A DNA stretch of 64,000 nucleotides from Planctomycetota bacterium (GTDB lineage Bacteria > Planctomycetota > JAJSAM01 > JAJVHW01), in NCBI GenBank assembly GCA_024280885.1, contig JAJRPF010000039.1, positions 62,001 through 126,000 of the forward strand, given 5' to 3'. Positions 27,745 through 36,872 of the stretch are shown here, piece after piece. The translations under genes were made by a program, and so were the position numbers. Positions within the stretch are counted from its first letter, which is position 1. Each line of letters opens with the position of its first letter. A model generated the notes under the pieces. That model did not search any database and was not told the origin of the DNA. It saw only the letters and a list, made by a program, of their open reading frames with translations.

Positions 27745-27869
27745 CGCCGCCGCCTCTCGAAAGGGGATGCGGAGAGAGCACGTTCGCGCACACGGTGCGC
27801 GAGGCTGAAGACGCGGACTCGGTTCGCGCTGTGCGCGTGGACCATCACGCGGATCGGAGAGCGGTAGAG

Positions 27870-28559
27870 ATGCGGCGTTCGAGTGGCTTCACCTTGATCG
27901 AGTTGATGATCGTCGTGGCGATCATCGCGATCATCGCTGCCATCGCCATACCGAACCTCATCTCGGCCCGCCTCGCCGCGAACGAGACCTCCGCCATCGC
28001 CAATCTGCGCTCGATCGGTACGGCGCAAGCCCAGTTCCAGGCATCGGCCAAGGCCGACGAAGACAACGACGGCCAGGGCGAATTCGGCTTCTTCTCCGAG
28101 CTCACGGGTCGCGTCGGCGTCCGCGGAGGTCCGTCGAAACTCAATCCGTCCGTTCTCTCCGGCTCCTTCGGCCTGAACAGCGGCGGCTCGGCCGGTTGGT
28201 ACGTCGTCTCGCGCTCCGGCTACCTCTACCACATCGAGTTGCCCGGCGCGGGCGGGTTGGGCACCGGCGAGAACGGAACGGGCTCAGTCTGGAGCGCATA
28301 CGGCCCGCTCGACGCCGATCTTTGCGAGACGACTTGGACGGTCTACACCAAGCCCGCCTCGTACGGATCGACAGGCAATCGCACGTTCTTCCTGAATCAG
28401 CAGGGCGACATCACCTCCACCGACGAGAACGGATACACGCAATTCCTCTCGGGACCGGTCCAGGGAGCTGCATTCATCAACGGGTCGGTGAACGTGACCG
28501 GAAGCGTCGCGGTCGGCACCATCGGCGGCGACGGCAACTTCTGGAAGCAGGTCAACTAG
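27870..28559 (+). CDS. Type II secretion/type IV pilin-like prepilin
   Basis: A 229-residue prepilin. The leader MRRSSG is followed by FTLIELMIVVAIIAIIAAIA, so prepilin peptidase should cut after Gly6 and the conserved Glu falls at mature position 5. The hydrophobic helix IPNLISARLAANE continues into a soluble domain with TWTVYTKPASYG. It is probably a major pseudopilin or a secreted prepilin-type protein of the kind planctomycetes carry in many copies. The ATG at 27870 follows GGAGA; the in-frame extension to 27795 lacks such a site. gspK, another secretion component, lies 30 kb away. Confidence 0.9.
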   Translation: MRRSSGFTLIELMIVVAIIAIIAAIAIPNLISARLAANETSAIANLRSIGTAQAQFQASAKADEDNDGQGEFGFFSELTGRVGVRGGPSKLNPSVLSGSFGLNSGGSAGWYVVSRSGYLYHIELPGAGGLGTGENGTGSVWSAYGPLDADLCETTWTVYTKPASYGSTGNRTFFLNQQGDITSTDENGYTQFLSGPVQGAAFINGSVNVTGSVAVGTIGGDGNFWKQVN

Positions 28560-28655
28560 CCGAGCGCCCACGCGGCACGCTGGGCGATACCGGGCACCCT
28601 CCGCCGCGTGGTTCATGCGCGCAGAGAGTACCGTGGCAGGTACGCTCGCGGTGAC

Positions 28656-30602
28656 ATGGACGTCTCGCACTTCCTGCCGACCACTGCCCACGAGATCGCC
28701 GCCCGCGGCTGGGATGGCGTGGACGTTGTCTTCGTCACGGGCGACGCGTACGTCGATCACCCGAGTTTCGCGATGGCCGTGCTGGGACGTGTGCTGGAAG
28801 CCGAGGGCTTTCGTGTCGCCATTCTCGCGCAACCGGATTGGCGTTCCGCCGACACCTGGCGCGCGCTCGGACGGCCGCGGCTCTTCTACGCTGTTTCCGC
28901 CGGCAACATGGACTCGATGATCAACCACTACACGGCGAGCAAGAAGCGGCGCAACGACGACGCCTACTCGCCCGGTGGGAAGATCGGACTCCGCCCCGAC
29001 CGACCGACGCCGGTCTACGCGCAGCGCTGTCGCGAGGCGTTCCGCGACGTTCCCGTCGTGATCGGCGGCATCGAGGCATCGCTGCGGCGCATCGCACACT
29101 TCGACTTCTGGTCGGAGAAGGTGCGCCCGTCGATGCTCGTGCCGTCGAAGGCGGATCTGCTCGCGTTCGGCAAGGGCGAGGAGACGATCGTCGCCATCGC
29201 GAAACGGCTCGCCACGGGCGACACGATCGACGACGTGCGCGGCCTACGGGGCGTCGGCTATCTGCTCGGGAAGCGCGGTGAACTGCCCACGTGCGAATGG
29301 GAGACCCTCCCGCTCCCCTCGCACGAAGAGGTGACCGAGGACAAGCACGCCTTCGCCCGCATGACGCGCGCGTTCCATCACGAGACCAATCCGTTCAACG
29401 CGAAGCGGATCACGCAGAAGCACGGCGATCGCACCGTCGTCCTGAACCCGCCGTGCCTGCCGCTCGACGAAGAGGCGATGGATGGGATCTACGACCTGCC
29501 CTACACGCGCCTCCCCCATCCGCGTTACCGCCGCGAGAAGGTGCCCGCGTTCGAGATGATCCGCGACAGCGTGCAGATCATGCGCGGCTGTTTCGGGGGC
29601 TGCACATTCTGCAGTATCACGATGCACGAAGGGCGCGTGATCCAGAGCCGGAGTCAGCGCTCGATCGTCGCAGAAGTCGAGCGCGTCGCGGCGGCAAAGG
29701 ACTTCAAGGGCACGGTGAGCGACCTCGGTGGCCCGACAGCGAATATGTACAAGATGCGCTGCACACGCCCCGAAGTCGAGGCGGTTTGCAAGCGGTTGAG
29801 TTGCATCCACCCGACCGTCTGCAAGCTGCTCGGCACCGATCACGCGCCGACGATTGCACTCATGCGTGCGACGCGCCACGTGAAGGGCGTCAAGCGCGTG
29901 AACATCGCGAGCGGGATCCGCATGGACCTCGCGAACCTCGACGATCGCTACATCGACGAGTTGGCCGCGCACCATGTCGGCGGGCATCTCAAGGTGGCGC
30001 CGGAGCACCAGAGCGACGAGGTCCTCGGGCTGATGAAGAAGCCCTCGGCGCAAGTCTTCGAAACGTTCGGCGAGAAGTTCGAGCGCGCGAGCGCCCGCGC
30101 CGGCAAGGAGCAATACCTGGTCCCCTACTACATCTCGAGCCATCCGGGCTCAGGGGTGAAAGAGATGGTGGACCTCGCTGTCTTCCTGAAGGCTCACGGA
30201 TACAAGCCGCGACAGGTGCAGGACTTCATTCCGGCACCGATGGACATCGCCACGTGCATGTACTGGACCGGCCTCGACCCGATCACGATGAAGCCGGTCG
30301 AGACGGTGAACAAGGTGCGCGATCGCAAGGTCCAGCGCGCGCTGATGCAGTACTTCCGGCCCGAGAACTGGTTCCAGGTGAACGCCGCGCTGAAGTCGAT
30401 CGGACGCAGTGAACTGGTCGGCAACGGGCCGGAGTGCCTGATCCCGGCGAACCCACCGAAGGCGGCGGTCGAGGCCCGTCGCAAGCGCGCGCAGGAGGCG
30501 ACGTACGTGCACGCGGAAGATGCCGGGACGAGCGCTTCAGTCGGCTATCGACCCGGTCGCAAGGGCCATCGCAAATCGGGCGGCGGACGCCAACGCCGCT
30601 GA
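28656..30602 (+). CDS. ygiQ: YgiQ-family radical SAM protein
   Basis: A 648-residue radical S-adenosylmethionine protein. The [4Fe-4S] cluster cysteines are C312, C316 and C319 in [12 protein letters not shown]. The N-terminal domain ([39 protein letters not shown] region, then [27 protein letters not shown]) and the C-terminal [21 protein letters not shown] are specific to YgiQ, whose reaction is unknown. The last ~60 residues are basic and low in complexity. The ATG at 28656 was chosen; GTG 28608 would add 16 basic residues. It stands alone between the pilin gene and the HtrA-like gene. Confidence 0.95.
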   Translation: MDVSHFLPTTAHEIAARGWDGVDVVFVTGDAYVDHPSFAMAVLGRVLEAEGFRVAILAQPDWRSADTWRALGRPRLFYAVSAGNMDSMINHYTASKKRRNDDAYSPGGKIGLRPDRPTPVYAQRCREAFRDVPVVIGGIEASLRRIAHFDFWSEKVRPSMLVPSKADLLAFGKGEETIVAIAKRLATGDTIDDVRGLRGVGYLLGKRGELPTCEWETLPLPSHEEVTEDKHAFARMTRAFHHETNPFNAKRITQKHGDRTVVLNPPCLPLDEEAMDGIYDLPYTRLPHPRYRREKVPAFEMIRDSVQIMRGCFGGCTFCSITMHEGRVIQSRSQRSIVAEVERVAAAKDFKGTVSDLGGPTANMYKMRCTRPEVEAVCKRLSCIHPTVCKLLGTDHAPTIALMRATRHVKGVKRVNIASGIRMDLANLDDRYIDELAAHHVGGHLKVAPEHQSDEVLGLMKKPSAQVFETFGEKFERASARAGKEQYLVPYYISSHPGSGVKEMVDLAVFLKAHGYKPRQVQDFIPAPMDIATCMYWTGLDPITMKPVETVNKVRDRKVQRALMQYFRPENWFQVNAALKSIGRSELVGNGPECLIPANPPKAAVEARRKRAQEATYVHAEDAGTSASVGYRPGRKGHRKSGGGRQRR

Positions 30603-30704
30603 TCGCCGCGTAGCACGCGGCCGGTGCGTGGGAACCACGCATTGTGCGCGGAGGCCGTCCGTGCCGACTCATAGGGTGACGACTCACTCCGGAAAGGCCG
30701 TCTC

Positions 30705-31931
30705 ATGAAGTCTCGCGCGTCGCTCATCACCCTGCTTCTCACCACGCTCCTGGGCGCGGGAACGCTCCACTCCCGAGACGTGTTCGCGCAGGACACGAAG
30801 CCCTCCGAAGGCGCCGCGGAGGAACCCGCCGCGCCGATCTCGGACGACGAGATCGGTGTCGCGCTCCAATTACAGGACAGCTTCGCGAAGGTGGCCGAGA
30901 AGGTGCTGCCGAGCACGGTCACGGTCGCTGCCTACGCTCGCGTGCCGGAGGGCGAGGAAGCCGATCCGGAGGAGCGCGCCAACTGGGTGAAGCAACTGAA
31001 TGACGACTACCCGGGATTTCGCCCGTTCAACGCAGGCAGTGGCATCGTGATGACGGCCGACGGCTATCTGATCACGGCGCGGCACGTCGTCATCCAGGCG
31101 AACGGCGAGCCAGCCGATCTGATCGATGTCGAGACACCGGATCGCCGTCACACCCTCGCGAAGTTGGTCGGTGCGGAGCCGACCCTCAACCTCGCCGTCC
31201 TGAAATTGCTGCACTTCGACGAGCGTCGCGCGCCGCAGCTCACGCCCGCCGTTCTCGGCGACAGCACGGCGATCGCGGTCGGTCATTGGGCGATCGGCCT
31301 CGGCGACCCAGCGGGCCCCGTGCGCTTCTTCGCCGCCGGCGTCCTCGCGGCGAAGCCCGACCGCGACTGCTATCAGGAGCAACTCACCGCCACGTATCTG
31401 CAAGCGGCATTGAAGGTCCATCCGCAATGCTACGGCGGGCCGCTCGTGAACATCCGCGGCCAGGTAGTCGGCATGCTGACGCCGCGCTTGCCGAAGCCGG
31501 GGGTACTGGCGGAGCCGACGAATCACGGGCTGGAATTCGCCTTACCAAGCAACATCATCAAGACGATCTATGCAGCGCTGCGCGAGAAAGAGAGCCTCCG
31601 CTCGCCGTGGCTCGGATACGCCGTGATGAGTCCGGCGGAGCTGCGCAAGGAGATCGGCCCTGACGCGTTCCGCACGATGAAGCGTCCGGCGCTCGGCATC
31701 TACATCGAGAACGTCTTCGATCCGAGCCCCGCGCAGACGGCCGGCATCAAACCGGGCGACTTCCTGATCAAGTTCGACGGCAAGGCAGTGCGCTCACCGC
31801 TTGAGTTCCAGAAGCACCTCTACTTGGCAGGCATCGGTGCGACCGTGAAGCTCACGATGTTCCGCGAGGGCGAGACGTACGACGTCGAGCTGCCCGTCGA
31901 GTTGCGCCCGGAGAACGCGAAGCCGAAGTGA
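30705..31931 (+). CDS. HtrA/DegP-like protein with degenerate catalytic triad plus PDZ domain
   Basis: A 408-residue exported protein: signal peptide to ~residue 29 (DVFAQ), trypsin-like domain ~55-295, PDZ domain ~300-400 (ALGIYIENVFDPSPAQTAGI, GDFLIKFDGKAV). The fold is clear from NAGSGIVMTADGYLITARHVV, with the catalytic His retained at H127. The usual D-L/A-AVLK reads LNLAVLK (Asn162), and the GNSGGP serine motif reads QCYGGP (Tyr243). Two of three triad residues are thus lost, so it cannot be an ordinary serine protease; peptide binding or chaperoning is the likely role. A second, unusual cysteine (C242) sits next to the lost serine. Convergent with the di-haem gene. Confidence 0.9.
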   Translation: MKSRASLITLLLTTLLGAGTLHSRDVFAQDTKPSEGAAEEPAAPISDDEIGVALQLQDSFAKVAEKVLPSTVTVAAYARVPEGEEADPEERANWVKQLNDDYPGFRPFNAGSGIVMTADGYLITARHVVIQANGEPADLIDVETPDRRHTLAKLVGAEPTLNLAVLKLLHFDERRAPQLTPAVLGDSTAIAVGHWAIGLGDPAGPVRFFAAGVLAAKPDRDCYQEQLTATYLQAALKVHPQCYGGPLVNIRGQVVGMLTPRLPKPGVLAEPTNHGLEFALPSNIIKTIYAALREKESLRSPWLGYAVMSPAELRKEIGPDAFRTMKRPALGIYIENVFDPSPAQTAGIKPGDFLIKFDGKAVRSPLEFQKHLYLAGIGATVKLTMFREGETYDVELPVELRPENAKPK

Positions 31932-31940
31932 TCCGCGGGT

Positions 31941-33374
31941 TCAGAGCGAGTCGAGGAACGCGATCAACGCGTCGCGGTCACGCTTAGAGAGACGCTTGAA
32001 CCGATCGCGCGACGACTCGCCCTCGCCGCCGTGCCAGAGCACCGCCTCAGCCAGGTTGCGCGCCCGACCATCGTGCAGGTAGCGCGTGTGACCGCTCACG
32101 TCGGCGAAGAGTCCGATGCCCCAGAGCGGCGGCGTCCGCCACTCGCGGGGCGTCGAGTCACCGTCGTGCTTCTGATCGGCCAGCGCCTCGCCCATATCGT
32201 GCAGAAGAAGGTCGGTGTAGGGCCGGATCACCGCGTTCCGGTACGCCTCGATGGCATGCTCGTCGCCCGTGCGCAACTCGGAGACATGACACGCTGCACA
32301 GCCGATGTCGTCGAAGACCCACTTCCCGCGCCGGACAACCGGATCGGCCACATTACGACGCGCGGGAACTGCGATCGTCTGCGAGTAGAAGGTCACGCGG
32401 TTCAGCTTGGTCTCGGTCATCTCTGGGCTGCCGCCCGAGACGTATTCGATCCGCTTCGCCTCGGTCGCGGTCACGACCTCGTTTCGATGGAGCGGCGACG
32501 TGATCCCCATGTCATTCACGAATGCCCCGGCCACCTGTTCTTCGACGGTCGGCTGCGTGGCCTTCCACCCGAAGCGCCCGATCATCGGGCGGCCGTGGCG
32601 CACGCTCTGGACCATGTGTGCGCGCCCGGAGATCCCATCGCCGTCGGAATCCTCGGGATCGGCCAGCGCGATGAGCGTCGCCTCGGGGATCGCCTCGAGC
32701 AGCCCGAGCCCGATCAACTGCTGCGCGACGCGGGCACCGATGCGTACGTCGTCGCCCAGCGGCCCGAACGCGGGGTCGGTGATCTCGTAGTGCGGCGCCT
32801 GCAACTCATAGGGAACGCCATCGGCGTACTTCCCCGGCAGCGCCTCGAGACGGATCGCAAACGAGGCCTCCGCCGATACGCCGTGGATCGCGTATTCCTG
32901 CAACTGACCGCCGTAGATCGGATGCGGGAGGTCGCCCTTCTCGCCGGGGATGCCCAGCCGGATCAAGAGTCCCGCCGACGCGGTCTCGCCTTCCTCGAGC
33001 GGACGACCACGCCCATCCCGCAGATGACAACCACTGCAGGAGCGCGCGTTGAAGAACGGCCCCAGACCATCGCGACCAACGGCGCTCGCAGGCGCCATCA
33101 CCCAGTTGTCCTTGAAGAAGGCGTTCCCCACGGCGAACACACGGCGTTCTTTCGCCGTCAGAACGCGCGCTGGATAGCTGAACGCGTTCTGGCCGCCGAC
33201 GACGACCGACGCGGGGCCACCGAGCCGTTCTTCGCCCTCGACGAGCGGCGCCAACTCATCTTCGCCAGTGGGTGCGTCCTCGTCCGCAAGCGCACGCCCA
33301 TCGATTGCGAGCAGCGAGACGGAAACAAGTCCCAGCGCCAAACATGCGAGCCCGAATGCCGTCGTACGTTGCAT
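31941..33374 (-). CDS. Di-haem oxidoreductase of the DHOR/COG3488 type
   Basis: A 477-residue exported protein (signal peptide to ~residue 30, ALA) with two haem c sites, C113-SG-C116-H117 (RSCSGCHLRDGRG) and C359-AA-C362-H363 (IGCAACHVSEL). The conserved HDMGEALADQ, WRTPPLWGIGL and YLHDGRARNLAEAVLWHGGE near the C-terminus are typical of this family, which is distantly related to bacterial cytochrome c peroxidases and often called putative thiol oxidoreductase. It begins 4 bp after the imelysin gene, so they form an operon. In other bacteria this pair is linked with iron acquisition. Confidence 0.92.
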   Translation of the reverse strand: MQRTTAFGLACLALGLVSVSLLAIDGRALADEDAPTGEDELAPLVEGEERLGGPASVVVGGQNAFSYPARVLTAKERRVFAVGNAFFKDNWVMAPASAVGRDGLGPFFNARSCSGCHLRDGRGRPLEEGETASAGLLIRLGIPGEKGDLPHPIYGGQLQEYAIHGVSAEASFAIRLEALPGKYADGVPYELQAPHYEITDPAFGPLGDDVRIGARVAQQLIGLGLLEAIPEATLIALADPEDSDGDGISGRAHMVQSVRHGRPMIGRFGWKATQPTVEEQVAGAFVNDMGITSPLHRNEVVTATEAKRIEYVSGGSPEMTETKLNRVTFYSQTIAVPARRNVADPVVRRGKWVFDDIGCAACHVSELRTGDEHAIEAYRNAVIRPYTDLLLHDMGEALADQKHDGDSTPREWRTPPLWGIGLFADVSGHTRYLHDGRARNLAEAVLWHGGEGESSRDRFKRLSKRDRDALIAFLDSL

Positions 33375-33378
33375 AACG

Positions 33379-34569
33379 TCATTCTCCCGGGCTGATCGCG
33401 ATCGCGAAGCCGAGCGAGTCGGCGAGGATCGCGAAGCTCTCGGTCTGCGCCTCGAGAGCTTCCATGGTCGCCAGCAACGCGACCCGACCGGGTGCGTCAT
33501 CGGCACCCAGGATCGCCTGATCGAAGGGCGCGGGAATGGCCTTGGTCGCCGCGAGACTCGCGGCGAGTTGCGCGTCGAGATCCTTGGCGATGTCGGCATC
33601 GACGCGGCGCGCGAGATCACGCAGCCCCACCCCCGCGACACCGAAGCCCTTTCCGGTCCAGACCGCCACGATGCCCGCCTGGTTCGCGATGAAATCGAGG
33701 TGAGTCGTGTCGCTGAAGCAACTGTGTTCCTCTTCCTGATCCTGCGTCTCGTACGGCACCGCGAGGCGTTCGCCGCTCATCTCGAAGGCAGAGAGGACGG
33801 CCATGCCGGAGAGCATCTTCTCCAGACTGTCGTCGGACGGCGCGGTCACGAAGGCGCGGCGGTAGTTATCGGCCTCGGGCTCCCACGCCTTGGCGACGCG
33901 CGCGAGGTGCGTGACGAGCAGGTCGGAGACGGCGCGCAGGTACGCGCTGCGACGATCGGCGTTGCGCCCCTTGCCAGCGACGAAGTCCGTGAACGGACGC
34001 GTGCCAGGCCCGTTCGGATCGCGATCCTGGCCCCACAGCAGGAATTCGATCGCATGCCAGCCGATGGCGACGTTCGCCTCGCCTCCGCGCTCGTTCAGGA
34101 TCGTGAGCAGATCGCCCTCGAGTGCGGGAAACTGGTTGGGATCGTTGATGATGCCCGCGTCGGGATCGCCTTCGACCGCGTCGATGTACGCCTCGTCCAG
34201 CGGCCACGCATTCACGAACGTCTCAACGCCGTCCGAGGGTCGATCGATGGGACCGCTGTAGAAGCGGAACGTCTCCGTGCGGAGATACACCTGGCGCCCG
34301 GCGATCCACGCGCTCTTCGCCGCGCTGAGCGTCTCCGCCGAGGGTGCCTTCAGAAACGCGTTGATCCGCTCCTGCAACGTGACGGCCGATGCATGGCTCT
34401 GCGCGTATCCGGCGTGCGCGAGTTCCGCGTAATTACTCACGACTTGACGCCGCAGATCCGCGTCGTCGGCCTCGTCGGCGGCGGGCGTCGTACGCACCAG
34501 AGTCACAAACAAGACGAGCGCGACCCCGATCGCAACGACGAGACGCAGACAGCTACGGATGGAACGCAT
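33379..34569 (-). CDS. Imelysin-family protein (IrpA/ICMP type)
   Basis: A 396-residue exported protein; residues 1-31 form a signal peptide or anchor. The imelysin GxHxxE motif is G170-W-H172-AI-E175 in IGWHAIEFLLWGQD, and SAWIAGRQVYLRTETFRFYSGPID and FPALEGDLLTILNERGGE are further family blocks. It is a two-bundle helical protein of the periplasm or outer face. The family is associated with iron (IrpA, EfeM-like). Despite the old protease name, recent members are thought to bind rather than cleave. The ATG at 34569 was chosen; an in-frame extension to 34683 would hide the signal. Operon partner: the di-haem oxidoreductase. Confidence 0.92.
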   Translation of the reverse strand: MRSIRSCLRLVVAIGVALVLFVTLVRTTPAADEADDADLRRQVVSNYAELAHAGYAQSHASAVTLQERINAFLKAPSAETLSAAKSAWIAGRQVYLRTETFRFYSGPIDRPSDGVETFVNAWPLDEAYIDAVEGDPDAGIINDPNQFPALEGDLLTILNERGGEANVAIGWHAIEFLLWGQDRDPNGPGTRPFTDFVAGKGRNADRRSAYLRAVSDLLVTHLARVAKAWEPEADNYRRAFVTAPSDDSLEKMLSGMAVLSAFEMSGERLAVPYETQDQEEEHSCFSDTTHLDFIANQAGIVAVWTGKGFGVAGVGLRDLARRVDADIAKDLDAQLAASLAATKAIPAPFDQAILGADDAPGRVALLATMEALEAQTESFAILADSLGFAIAISPGE

Positions 34570-34700
34570 GGGGACTCTCTTCAGATCAGGCCACGCGCGC
34601 GAGAGAGCGAGAACGGAGGCTCCGAGACGAGACGTGGACCTATCCTCCTTGTCGGCCACGCACCCTCCGAAGGTGAACCCCATGCGTGGAGGAAACGGAA

Positions 34701-35432
34701 TCAGCCGATGCCGCGAAGAGCGTCAGGCAGCTCCGCGATGTTCGAGATCACGGCGTCAGCGACGTCGCATCCCGCCCCCGAACGATCTTCCGCGCCAGCG
34801 GCGACCCAGACGCCCCGCGCTCCGAGCGCGCGCGCACGGCGCACCTGCTCCGGATCGTCATCCACGACGACGGCTCTCTCGGGGGCGACGCCAGCGAGAG
34901 CGAGTACGGCCGGGTGGAATTGCAGCGAGTCTTTCATCACACGCACGAGGTCCGTACCGGCCGGGACGCCGATCAGATCGCGCACCCCCCATTGCTCAAG
35001 GAGCGGCTCCATGCGCCACGACGGATTGCCGGTCGCGAGATGAACGTCATACGACAGCGCGAGTTCCCGAATGACGTCGATGGTCGCAGGGAACGCGCAA
35101 TCGGCGTGCCGACACACGTACGCGCTCACTGCGAGGGAGAGTTGCCACGCCGCGTCTGAGACAGGCGGCGCGTGCCCGAGGAAACGACACATCTCGGTCA
35201 GCCATAGCACGCCGAAACTGCGCTCGGAGACGAGCGGATCGTCATCGCGCCAGCGCTCCCGATTTCGAAAGAGCTCGGGGACGAGAGCGCTGTTCGCGCG
35301 TCCCCAGTCCGCAGGCGAACCGCCGACCCCTGGCGCCAACACGTCGCCCATCAAGCGGCCCCACTCAGCGGACGTGCGCGCTGGATCGAGCAGCACGCCG
35401 TCAACGTCGAGAAAGACCGCGCGGAGAGTCAT
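34701..35432 (-). CDS. HAD-superfamily hydrolase
   Basis: A 243-residue cytoplasmic phosphatase-like protein. Motif I is FLDVDGVLLD (nucleophile D10 and general acid D12), motif II is the Thr of LATGNPS, motif III falls near RVMKDSLQFHP, and motif IV is AVVVDDDPEQVRRARALGA. The helical cap lies between residues ~16 and 85. The substrate is unknown, a small phosphorylated metabolite being usual. It begins at ATG 35432 and stands 82 bp after the coiled-coil protein gene, on the same strand. Confidence 0.9.
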   Translation of the reverse strand: MTLRAVFLDVDGVLLDPARTSAEWGRLMGDVLAPGVGGSPADWGRANSALVPELFRNRERWRDDDPLVSERSFGVLWLTEMCRFLGHAPPVSDAAWQLSLAVSAYVCRHADCAFPATIDVIRELALSYDVHLATGNPSWRMEPLLEQWGVRDLIGVPAGTDLVRVMKDSLQFHPAVLALAGVAPERAVVVDDDPEQVRRARALGARGVWVAAGAEDRSGAGCDVADAVISNIAELPDALRGIG

Positions 35433-35514
35433 ACGCAGAGCGTACCCAGCGCAGAGATCGATGGAACCACGAAGCTGGATACGGGAAGTCAGGCGAAGTG
35501 CCGACGAGCGCGAC

Positions 35515-36846
35515 TCAGTCCGCGTAGGAAGAGCTCGCGCGCGCGCTCTGCACCCACTGCCGCGAACCGTCGGTGCCAATGAGCTGGACGGCGTCGATTT
35601 CATTCCACCCGACCACTCGATTCGTGTCCATCGTCAGTCGCAAGGTGCGCGTCGTGACGCTCACACGATCCAGCAACGGCTCGAACCAGAGCGGCGCCGT
35701 TCCGGCCCCGGCCTTGCCCTCCCAGAGACGCTCCCACGCGCCAGACGGCAACTGAGCATCGATCCGCGCAAGAGCACCTGGGTTGTGCGTCTCGTGGAGT
35801 CGCAGTTGCGCCGGTGTAACGGCGATCGCGTAGGTCACGACAATCGTGACGTCGCCCATGTCGGGGGACTTCGACGCCCACGCCGTCCCGAGATCGCCAG
35901 CGATCGGAAGGTCCGGTTCGCCCGTCAACTGCACGACACTCCAACTGCGATCCTTCAGATCGGCCAGCGAACCGGCCAGCCGCGCGACGTGGGAACGCGC
36001 ACTGGGCTGGTTGATCGTCCGCGTCAGGAGAGGGACGTACGAAGGATCTCGGGCTGCGACCAGCACGTCGACGGCGCGCCCAACCGTCGCCGGGTCGGAA
36101 CTCTGGGCCAGCACCTCGACGTACGGTCGCGCCTCGCTCGGCCGTGACGAGACGAGCGCGGACAACGCGGGCAGCCGCAGCTTCCAGTCGGTCTCGACAT
36201 CGATCGCGAGAGAGCGCAACGACGCGGGAAGTTCGTCGCCTGCCGAGAGGGAGTCGGCGATCGCGGTCGCCACGACGGCGCGCGCGTCGATAGAGAACAC
36301 GTTCGACCAGAGTAATCGGTCCGCAAGTGTGGCAGCCGCCGCGGGATCGAGGGTGTAGAGGCGGGCAAACGCTGCACGACGTTCTGCGGCGGTCGTTCCA
36401 GGAGCAGAAGCGAGCATCTTGAGTTCCTCGGCGGAGAGGGCGATGACGGTCACGGAGGCGCTGGACAACGGCGCAAACGAACTCCCCGGGCCGCCCTCGA
36501 TCCACTCCTGCACGATCGCACTCCGTGCATCCGTCGAGTCTGCGTCGCGGCCTTGCGGTCGGGAGACGCGCTCCCGGGAGGTGCGACGCGGAGCCGCCTC
36601 GTCGCTGCTCGCATCTCGCCGGCGATCCGGATCCGTCTGCGACGCCCTGACACGAGCGCGAGCGCGTCGGCTCCGGAGCGCGTCGTTCTCGCGCTGGAGC
36701 CGAGTCACCTGCTCTTTCAGGGCCACGTCCGCAGCGCCGCGATCGATCGGTTCGGCGGAGCTAACAACAACAGCGACAAGTACCGCTGTCGTCGCGCTCG
36801 AGAGCAGCGCCACAAGAAGGACGACGGCCCACCCAGGCTTGCGCAT
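35515..36846 (-). CDS. Membrane-anchored coiled-coil/HEAT-like protein with C-terminal beta domain
   Basis: A 443-residue protein from ATG 36846. Residues 4-30 are a signal anchor (GWAVVLLVALLSSATTAVL). A short coiled coil (ALKEQVTRLQRENDALRSR) and a basic, Ser/Arg-rich linker follow. Residues ~140-300 are helical repeats of HEAT-like character (AERRAAFARLYTLDPAAAATLADRL; VGRAVDVLVAARDPSYVPLL). The C-terminal ~130 residues are beta-rich and end GWNEIDAVQLIGTDGSRQWV, the signature-like close of galactose-binding/discoidin-type domains. It may bind glycans outside the cell. It diverges from the membrane protein gene. Confidence 0.7.
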   Translation of the reverse strand: MRKPGWAVVLLVALLSSATTAVLVAVVVSSAEPIDRGAADVALKEQVTRLQRENDALRSRRARARVRASQTDPDRRRDASSDEAAPRRTSRERVSRPQGRDADSTDARSAIVQEWIEGGPGSSFAPLSSASVTVIALSAEELKMLASAPGTTAAERRAAFARLYTLDPAAAATLADRLLWSNVFSIDARAVVATAIADSLSAGDELPASLRSLAIDVETDWKLRLPALSALVSSRPSEARPYVEVLAQSSDPATVGRAVDVLVAARDPSYVPLLTRTINQPSARSHVARLAGSLADLKDRSWSVVQLTGEPDLPIAGDLGTAWASKSPDMGDVTIVVTYAIAVTPAQLRLHETHNPGALARIDAQLPSGAWERLWEGKAGAGTAPLWFEPLLDRVSVTTRTLRLTMDTNRVVGWNEIDAVQLIGTDGSRQWVQSARASSSYAD

Positions 36847-36872
36847 CGTCCCAGCATACACTGCGCGGGCTC

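Noticed and set aside
31941..33641. Extended start of the di-haem protein
   Set aside because: The extension is antisense-like, overlaps imelysin and would bury the signal peptide that begins at 33374.
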